NCBI RefSeq assembly: GCF_000485595.1
Contig: NW_014577124.1
Span: 465,806 to 505,755, forward strand
Reading direction: 5' to 3'
Length of the DNA stretch: 39,950 bases
Origin: Priapulus caudatus
Taxonomy: Eukaryota > Priapulida > Priapulimorpha > Priapulimorphida > Priapulidae
The position numbers were made by a program, and so were the translations under genes. Under the pieces are notes generated by a model. That model was not told the DNA's origin. It made no database searches and saw only the letters and a list, made by a program, of their open reading frames with translations. Below are positions 30,787-39,950 of the stretch, in pieces (within the stretch, counting starts at the first letter, position 1; each line of letters opens with the position of its first letter).

Positions 30787-30872
30787 AATCTTCACGGTTG
30801 AGTAAAAATTAACCCTGTTATATATATTAGTCTACCAACCGAATAAACTTATTTAATGAGCTATAAAATAAT

Positions 30873-31521
30873 GATTGCACAGAGGCTCATGATTTGTATG
30901 AACTTATTTATATAATACCATGAATTGAGTGATAACTATTTTACTCTGCTGAAAAGAGTTTCCCAACTAGTTATTTCAATTAATGGAATATGAGTGGGCA
31001 ACATGTTAGTATGAACTTATTTTTTTAATAAAAAGTATTGAATCTATATGCTTCATTGTACTATTCATTGGTATTTATTTGTACTACTAATATAAAATAA
31101 ATTCAATGAAATTTTTACTTGACCTTTAATTCATATTTCGACATTATACTTATAGTCAAAAGTAAAGTAGCTAGTAATTTCATCAGTCTACATAAATCAT
31201 AAGACGACGAACAAAAAAGTCATGGGGCACTCCAGTATAAAAAGTGTGATAACCTTCCATAGCACAATAATATTAAGAAAGGATAATAGTCATATCAAGA
31301 AGGGAGAATGAGTATTATAAAATTATAATTGTCTGTTGATTATATTAGAGTGTCTAGTAATACCATGTTTGGTGATTATAGCTAAAACATGCATGATTAG
31401 AGCATATAATTCAATTTTATAACGCGCTTTTATGTATGAGCGCTTAGTAGCATTATTTAAATGCTCGGGTCTAATGTCTTTCGTTTCTATTAATTTAATT
31501 ACTAATCTATCTGATGTCATG
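30873..31521. other. AT-rich intergenic DNA, INTS4 to MAP4K
   Basis: No exon, RNA or repeat was recognised between the Penelope-like element and a small palindromic insertion at 31,531. Confidence 0.5.
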
Positions 31522-31530
31522 GGGTCAGCC

Positions 31531-31568
31531 CACTGATCTCTATTATACTAGTATAATAGAGATCAGTG
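31531..31568. mobile_element. 38-bp perfect palindrome with 8-bp target duplication
   Basis: CACTGATCTCTATTATACT joins directly to its exact reverse complement. The 8-bp repeat GGTCAGCC flanks it (31,523-31,530 and 31,569-31,576). It looks like two transposon ends fused with no interior, inserted by a hAT-type (8-bp) mechanism. Confidence 0.8.
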
Positions 31569-31576
31569 GGTCAGCC

Positions 31577-31943
31577 ACCAGAACAGATAGCGTGGTCACG
31601 GTTATGATTTCTGCTTAGAGATGGCAGCACAGCCCGGTGACTCCCGGAGACCCACAATGCAATGCAGTAGAAGACAAGAAATGTAGAAAGAGAATGTGAG
31701 GCATTGAAAGGAAGTTAAATAATGATCCTTTATTGCATGAGTCTCTACCGTATCGGATGAGTAATGTACACCGAGAGGACACTTCGCAGTTACAACGGAA
31801 CTGGAGTTTCGTGAAGTGGATCTAGAAGTGAAGTCAAGCTGCAAATCTTCCTAGTCATTGCCGTGTGCCTGTGTTTTTATATCGTGTTGATTCTTGCTAA
31901 AACTAAAGTTGGACTTCACGCCAAACTATTCAGAAACTTCACA
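31577..31943 (+). promoter_or_regulatory. Presumed promoter and 5' UTR of the MAP4K gene
   Basis: The 367 bp before the kinase start codon. No firm core-promoter motif was seen. A 21-codon frame starting MAAQPGDSRR (31,620) could be an upstream ORF if transcription begins further left. Confidence 0.4.
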
Positions 31944-34595
<2,652 letters not shown>

Positions 34596-35040
34596 GTAAG
34601 AATTGCACACTGTAGTCTTTTACTCACATCTCGTCTGCAATACTAACGTTATATTCATATTTAACTCTTTGTCTAGATATCTTTCTGGTCTGACACTAGT
34701 ATTGTGTGATGTAATTGCGTAAGGGTTTGGATGAAGCAATATTGGCTTGTGTGTTTTGTATGAACCAGCAGCAGTAGTCTGGGTGTGAAATGCATGGCGA
34801 GGGAGGCATCTTAAGATCGCTAGGAACTGCTGGAATGCAAAGAACAAGACTATACAGGAGTGCAAGGCAGTCTAGTTGAATTTATATCTACGTATGTGTT
34901 GGAAGCATGTGAACGTGAGTGGCATGTGTGTACATGTGCGAGTGCTGCATGTGCGTGTGTGTCAGGGTTCTTTTTAGGAATGTGAATTTGTGAGGAAACG
35001 CAACCATGCAGGTGTTGGTTCAGGGTAGGTTTGTATACGG

Positions 35041-35395
35041 ACGCTATTCCTACAGTGTTAGGGGTGGTGTAGGGGTTGTATTCCTCCAATGTTAGAGGTG
35101 GTGTAGTGGTTGTGTTGCTACAGTGTTAGAGGTGGTGTAGGGGTTGTGTTAATACAGTGTTTGGTGGTGTAGTGGTTGTGTTCCTACAGTGTTAGTCAGA
35201 GGTGGTGTAGGTGCTGTACATATTCCTACAGTGTTAGAGGTGGTGTAGGGGTTGTATTCCTTCAGTGTTAGAGGTAGTGCAGGGGCTGTATTCTTACAGT
35301 GTAAGAGGCAGTGCAGGGGGAGGGGGCTGTATTCATGCAGTGTTAGGGGTGGCGTATGTACTGTATATCTACAGTGTTAGGGGCAGTATATAGAA
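35041..35395 (+). repeat. Minisatellite, unit about 36 bp, in MAP4K intron 3
   Basis: Nine or so copies of a unit built from TACAGTGTTAGAGG, TGGTGTAGGGG and TTGTATTCC, with several internal insertions (for example AGTCAG and GGGAGGG). Copies diverge toward the 3' end. Confidence 0.88.
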
Positions 35396-37376
35396 GTAGT
35401 ATACTCAATAATCTCAATTCCCAAACATTACAAATAGAGTGTGGCTCAATGTGCATTCTCTCAACACCAGTTTCCACTTTTCAACTCCAAATTTCAAGAA
35501 CTTACCAAGACGTTGTGCCCTTTTTGCTTTTTTTTTCTTCTGGGAGGAGTGGACCTGCGTCCAAGCAATCATATTCTAGCAGGTGCCGTGCAGTGACAGT
35601 GTGACACTAGCAGTCATATTCAGCATGGTTAGCTATGCGGAGGGGGAGCGGCAGTGGTAGTTTGCACCTAGTAGCCTGTGTAGGTAGTAAACGTCATGCC
35701 TGTGATGGATGTACTTGTCAATGCGAATTTGCGGCCATATTCCAAAAGCCAGTTTAGCGAGATCAAGAAAGCCGATATTTTACTCCCTTTCTACAAAATC
35801 GTGAGCATCACCTTCATGCGTGACGCGTTCATGCTGACGTCAGCTGGACTCCCGCCCACGTGCGTAAATTCATGCGCTTCTCTCAGGGTCTCCAAACGTT
35901 AGAAATTCTATTGGTTTTCGCGCGACACACGCCGGACTTTTCCCAACTGTTTACACCGAACGATACCAAGTCATCCGCCCTGTAGAACCAATCAGGTTTT
36001 AGTAGGAGCGCTCGGCCATTCGGGCTCAACACGACAAAATCCATAGCTGTCCGCAGAGACTGGGCGGCGAACAAAATTCGTTTGCGTTGCTGGCCAGAGG
36101 CTAGCATGCTGTCCATTTGTTACGTTTGTTACTAGTTAAATTCAGGTACGTGCCGAAACGAGGTTGGCCGATGCTCAGTGCGTGTTTAACGCAGTGGATG
36201 GCAGAGAAGGTTTCACGTTTATTTCTCTAGACCATTGAGCTTTGGAACTGAGAATCGCAAGTGTCCCGGATCTAGTTACGTACATGCGTCAGAACCCCCT
36301 CCCCCCACACACACACTACTTTACGTCCCCCGAGGTTTTCAACGACAATGGAGTCGTTCGCCAAGAGATAGAAAAATCAGGCTAGACGGTGTCGAAGAGA
36401 GATATTTATAGATTTATTTACTATTTTAGTGCCCCTGTTGCTTAGTTGTGAACTAGTGAAGTCATGTGAGATACGTAAAGAGCTAATTATCTGCTCGGAA
36501 CTCGTTCAGCCGCCTTCGACTCCTTGGCCAATACATTTCTCTTCTTCGCTGATGTTTTTTAACTGTGTCGTAGAAATATGGAGATCCTGCATAAGTTTTC
36601 CTCCGATCTCCTTTCCCAATTCCAGATGTGGGAGTATCGGTGTAGTCGTGTGTGCGCATGCTCGTGTGACTGCCATAAGCAACGTGTTTTCTCTCTCGTC
36701 TTACCCTCTCACGTAGAATTTGTAACAGTCTCGCTATACTTAAAAACAGCGGCATAAGATTTCGGCCACCCAAGTCGAAGGAAATTACAGCCCGTGTTGG
36801 CAAGGCATCTTCATTATGTAGTAGCAACTATATTTTAAAATGCGAGGAAAAAATACCTCATGCGGAGTTAGGGTATATGCATATATGCCCATTATACGCG
36901 TACAATATTTCTGCTTTGCCAGTTACAACTGCAAAACATCGTGCGAAAGAAATTTGATGAAATTTTTCTTCGTGCTGCTAGATCATTTAGCAGCGGGAGA
37001 AGGCTTAAAAACTGGCAATTTGAAGAATTATCTTGCAATTGTGGAATTTGTGTGAACTCGGGGCAATTTCCTACCGGAGTCTCCCCTATAAGCCCAAAAA
37101 CATCATTATTGACAATGTGGGAGGGGGAAGATGATTGTACTGTTATTATGGGCGAGTGCGGCAAGCTCCCTAGTCGGCTGGGTTCAGTAGTGCAGTGGAG
37201 CTAGAAAACCACGCATCAGTATACGAGCTCATGCATGCGTGCGTGATTCTACAGCAGGCTGGTATTTGCTGGGGGTTGGGGTGGTGGTGGGGTGATGCTC
37301 GCGTCTAGGCGTTACAGTGATGTTATAGATAAATGAGTGTGTATCGTGTTCTCGTGCAGTAGCCGTCTGCACGTCA
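35396..37376 (+). other. MAP4K intron 3, no exon recognised
   Basis: A CpG-richer block at about 35,690-36,170 contains two CCAAT-type motifs in opposite orientation (CTATTGG near 35,908 and CCAATCAGG near 35,987), which could be an internal promoter; weak. The region around 36,940-37,200 has an 87-codon open frame of unknown origin. The next expected kinase exon (acidic stretch then KQEIN) was not found. Confidence 0.4.

Positions 37377-37377
<1 letters not shown>

Positions 37378-37434
<57 letters not shown>
37378..37434. repeat. (CA)n microsatellite
   Basis: About 28 CA units running into CGCGCG. Confidence 0.95.
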
Positions 37435-37435
<1 letters not shown>

Positions 37436-37513
37436 GCGCCTTTCTTCTGGCTGGTGTCGTCATGTATGAAATATTGGCAGGCCGGCAGATGCGATTTGCT
37501 TATAAATAGTATC

Positions 37514-37552
37514 AGGAGTGTATAATATAGATATCTATATTATACACTCCGG
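37514..37552. mobile_element. 36-bp perfect palindrome with 8-bp direct repeats
   Basis: GGAGTGTATAATATAGAT followed directly by its exact reverse complement (37,515-37,550), with A on the left and GG on the right. The 8-bp repeat ATAGTATC flanks it (37,506-37,513 and 37,553-37,560). Same design as 31,531-31,568. Confidence 0.75.
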
Positions 37553-37713
37553 ATAGTATCATTGCACACGAATAACGTCATATATAGCGTGCTACGTCCA
37601 GATGGGATGTTCGGTTATATCTAAAAAAAAAAAATCCATAAGTGTCATTAAGTGAGTAAAGCGTCAGTACGCGTAAAATGCAAACTATGTGTTCTCTGCT
37701 GGTGTATATATTT

Positions 37714-37752
37714 CAAGAGCTAATAAATAATAGAAGTATTTATTAGCTCTTG
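37714..37752. repeat. Hairpin with CAAGAGCTAATAAAT arms
   Basis: Perfect 15-bp arms (37,714-37,728 and 37,738-37,752) and a 9-bp loop. The first 12 bases equal the ends of the 784-bp element in RPL8 intron 3. It is probably an end-only derivative; no clear target duplication. Confidence 0.7.
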
Positions 37753-38018
37753 ATACATATCTATATATGCACGTAGTTTTCCGTTGCTTGTATCGTGTAC
37801 AGACTACATGTACTTGGTAGTAAATACGTAACGGTGGATATTGCAGAAATGGGTTGCGCGCAACTTTTCTGATGTTGGTCATCTATTCTGACATAGGCAC
37901 TCCCAATTATTATGCGTCAGTCTGTTCGCGAATATAGATAGCATTATAGCATGCTGCTGATGAGTAGCTTAGTCATCGCTCGTCGTATCAGTGCGATTAC
38001 ATCAAGTGTTGTGTCACA

Positions 38019-38050
<32 letters not shown>

Positions 38051-38093
38051 GCGTGTGTGCGTGTGCGTGTGCGTGTGCGTGTGCGTGTGTGCA
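38019..38093. repeat. (GT)n / (GCGTGT)n microsatellite
   Basis: Alternating GT passing into GCGTGT units; Z-DNA-prone composition. Confidence 0.92.
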
Positions 38094-38298
38094 CGTACGG
38101 GCGTACATATGTGCGTACGTGCGGTGCGCGTGCGCGTGTGACTGGGGCTGAGTGTTTAAAGGGCCAGCAGCTGAGACAGCTGTAAGTACATTCCGGCTGT
38201 ATTCACACAATACCGGGCTGTGTATCCGGCTGCTGATGAGGAGGAGGAGGAGGCAAACTGGTAGCGAGCGTGGAACACTAGTGCAGCAAGCCTTGTTA

Positions 38299-38473
38299 CG
38301 GTGCGCGCGTGCATGTACGTGCGGGTGAGCGCGTGTGTGTATGTGTACCCGCGTGTATGCGTGCGTGTGTGCGTGCGTTCGTGCTATTATATCCGGGTGA
38401 ATGTACGTGCATGTGTGGGTTTGGGTGTTTGCGTGTGTGCGTGTGTGGGTTTGTGTGCGTGCGTGCGTGTGTC
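38299..38473. repeat. Degenerate GT-rich tract
   Basis: GTGTGCGTGCG-type sequence broken by short other bases; probably a decayed microsatellite. Confidence 0.7.
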
Positions 38474-39378
38474 TTGAGTTCCAGCCATACGATGAGTCAT
38501 GGTATACCCCCAGAGGTGACTGCTAAATTGAGCTTGCGTGAGAGGCTTAAGCAAGTGCGCTGGCCACAGCCCTACTGCATAGGCCCGCAGTTGGGCCGTG
38601 TGGCCAGCCAGCCCTACTGTAGCTCTGCTAGAGCTGTGTTTTGACAGAACTCATCAGTCTGGCCCCCACATGCCTCCTCGGCCACCTCAGCCACCCCCTT
38701 GTATCTAGTTGCTCTTCTCTAGACTCTAGCGGTCCATTGGTTTGTTTCCCGTCGGCGTCTAACTGGGATACTTTCGCCCGGTGCGGTGTAGAGTTAGCCA
38801 CGTACGAGTGCGTAGTCACACTATGAAGTGAATGATTGCCGGCAGGCTGAATTCTACAGCACTCTCGCATCCACAAACACAGTTCTGCATGGCAAAGGTT
38901 AAGTATAGTGGCAGAATCAATGCGCGACACAGTGAGACACACACACAGTAGGCAGTATATCTGTTAAACGGTACGATGCCTGTTATATTATGCGAAATTC
39001 TTTGTCGGGTTGAATCGTAAAACGGCTGCAGGCTGACACTGTATCGCGCATTACATTTACAGGCGCAGACAACTAGTACATGCACATGTTGCCACACCAA
39101 CACAAATACACACGCGTGTATGCGCGCGTGGCATGGCTACAGTACACGCATTGCGTGCGGGTACACGAGTTGAATGTCAGTAGACGTAAAAGACGTGTGA
39201 AAAATGACGCGAATTTTCTTTGTGCCCAGATAATTAACTCTGTGGTGAACTGAAATTAGCGGTCAATTAATTTCTCAGTAGCTTGTTTACGTCTTCCCAC
39301 ACCACGCATCACGAAAACAGCTGCAGATCATAAACATACAGAAACTCACACTTCCTGTGTACATCCGTGTGTCTCTCT
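38474..39378 (+). other. MAP4K intron 3, no feature recognised
   Basis: Contains a local near-repeat around CAGCCCTACTG (38,568 and 38,609) but no exon or RNA I can support. Confidence 0.4.
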
Positions 39379-39412
39379 CTGCGTGCGTGCGTGCGTGCGT
39401 GCGTGCGTGTGT
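39379..39412. repeat. (GCGT)n microsatellite
   Basis: Seven or eight GCGT units after a short CT run. Confidence 0.9.
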
Positions 39413-39950
39413 GCATAGACTTGTACATTCATCCCCCCCCCCGTGATAGCACATCTGCGACAGGGGGTGCACCACCGACCCGAGTGAGTGGTCTTCTGGA
39501 AGAGCGACGTCGTTATTGACCGAGAATCAAAAGCCTTGCATGACCGCTGCATTTATGCGCTTATACACACTAGCCTAGCTTGGAAGTGGAGCAAGGCATT
39601 TAGTCCGAACAGAGACGACACTTATGCTACGATTCTCTGTTGGGGAAGCAATTACTTAAATTAGTGTCACGATTGCACCTCCGCCCCCCTCTCTCGTGTA
39701 ATGCCATTTGCTAAATGAAAACAGCACTAGCATATATTATATATATACGAGCGCGTGTAGTAGCCCCACGGCGCGTGCGGTGTGCGAGGGATAATGTATG
39801 GGATCAAGAGCAGATAAAGAAGGAGAGCGTACAACGGTAAAATGCTAAAACCATGCTGCAGTATTAGTCGAATTAATAAACTTTTCCCGTTTTATTTTGA
39901 CGATCCTTTGCAGTATCATTGATTAGCTGTCTTACCTTGTTCATATAAAA
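39413..39950 (+). other. MAP4K intron 3 to window end, no feature recognised
   Basis: AT-rich toward the end, with a short TA run at about 39,733-39,747. No exon recognised. Confidence 0.4.

Larger units (their letters stand above)
29171..30860 (-). mobile_element. Penelope-like retroelement, decayed, with inverted terminal repeats
   Basis: On the minus strand it reads inverted repeat, reverse transcriptase, C-terminal GIY-YIG remnant, inverted repeat. Terminal repeats of about 98 bp (29,171-29,268 and 30,729-30,827) are in opposite orientation. A 12-bp direct repeat CTATAAAATAAT lies at 29,159-29,170 and 30,861-30,872 and probably marks the target duplication, so the 5' end extends about 33 bp beyond the inverted repeat. 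It sits 265 bp after the INTS4 stop and may supply its 3' flank. Confidence 0.88.

Noticed and set aside
31620-31685. Alternative MAP4K start at MAAQPGDSRR
   Set aside because: Ends in a stop after about 21 codons and does not join the kinase frame; the start at 31,944 leads directly into the conserved SLDDIDL leader.
36941-37204. 87-codon plus-strand frame as a kinase exon
   Set aside because: No similarity to the acidic KQEIN region or later MAP4K kinase motifs and no suitable splice sites in phase.
37229-38210. Frames rich in Cys-Val or His-Thr
   Set aside because: Translations of (CA)n/(GT)n microsatellites.

Overview
This is nuclear DNA of an animal. The genes are interrupted by GT-AG introns, and the recognisable proteins are metazoan: DDX3/PL10, ribosomal protein L8, Integrator subunit 4 and a Misshapen-type MAP4K kinase. 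The INTS4 protein keeps almost the vertebrate length but is quite divergent. The introns are full of hAT-like and piggyBac-like MITEs, foldback elements, an RTE-like LINE and a Penelope-like element. An invertebrate such as a sponge, cnidarian or invertebrate deuterostome fits, but the window does not settle the phylum.

Layout. Bases 1-5,700 hold a minisatellite, several MITEs and no exon I can defend. The minus strand at 5,699-8,927 carries the first four coding exons of a DDX3/PL10 RNA helicase; its helicase core is not in the window. A shared, head-to-head promoter region of about 490 bp with a CRE palindrome lies between DDX3 and RPL8. RPL8 (plus strand, six coding exons, 9,733-16,288, 256 aa) has a candidate 5'TOP leader exon. 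Introns 2, 3, 4 and 5 each host a copy of one C/D-box snoRNA family, and introns 1, 3 and 4 are also loaded with transposons.

INTS4 (plus strand, 20 coding exons, 16,929-28,906, 948 aa) is complete. Its first intron contains a 1.4-kb foldback element that was itself hit by a hAT MITE. Three of its splice junctions (exon 6 acceptor, exon 10 donor, exon 18 donor) lie in local tandem duplications, and exon 10 sits between a long CT-rich and a long GA-rich intron tract. A decayed Penelope-like element (29,171-30,860) separates INTS4 from the next gene.

The first three coding exons of a MAP4K4/TNIK/MINK1-class kinase follow (31,944-34,595, plus strand), ending just after the ATP-binding lysine. 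The rest of the window (34,596-39,950) is its third intron, rich in minisatellite and (CA)/(TG) repeats.

The genes are unrelated housekeeping and signalling genes: translation (DDX3, RPL8, rRNA-guiding snoRNAs), RNA 3'-end processing (INTS4) and signalling (MAP4K). The most notable non-gene signals are the four-copy intronic snoRNA set, the repeated duplication of INTS4 splice junctions, the stacked TTAA-flanked elements in RPL8 intron 3, and tiny perfect palindromes (36-38 bp) flanked by 8-bp direct repeats.
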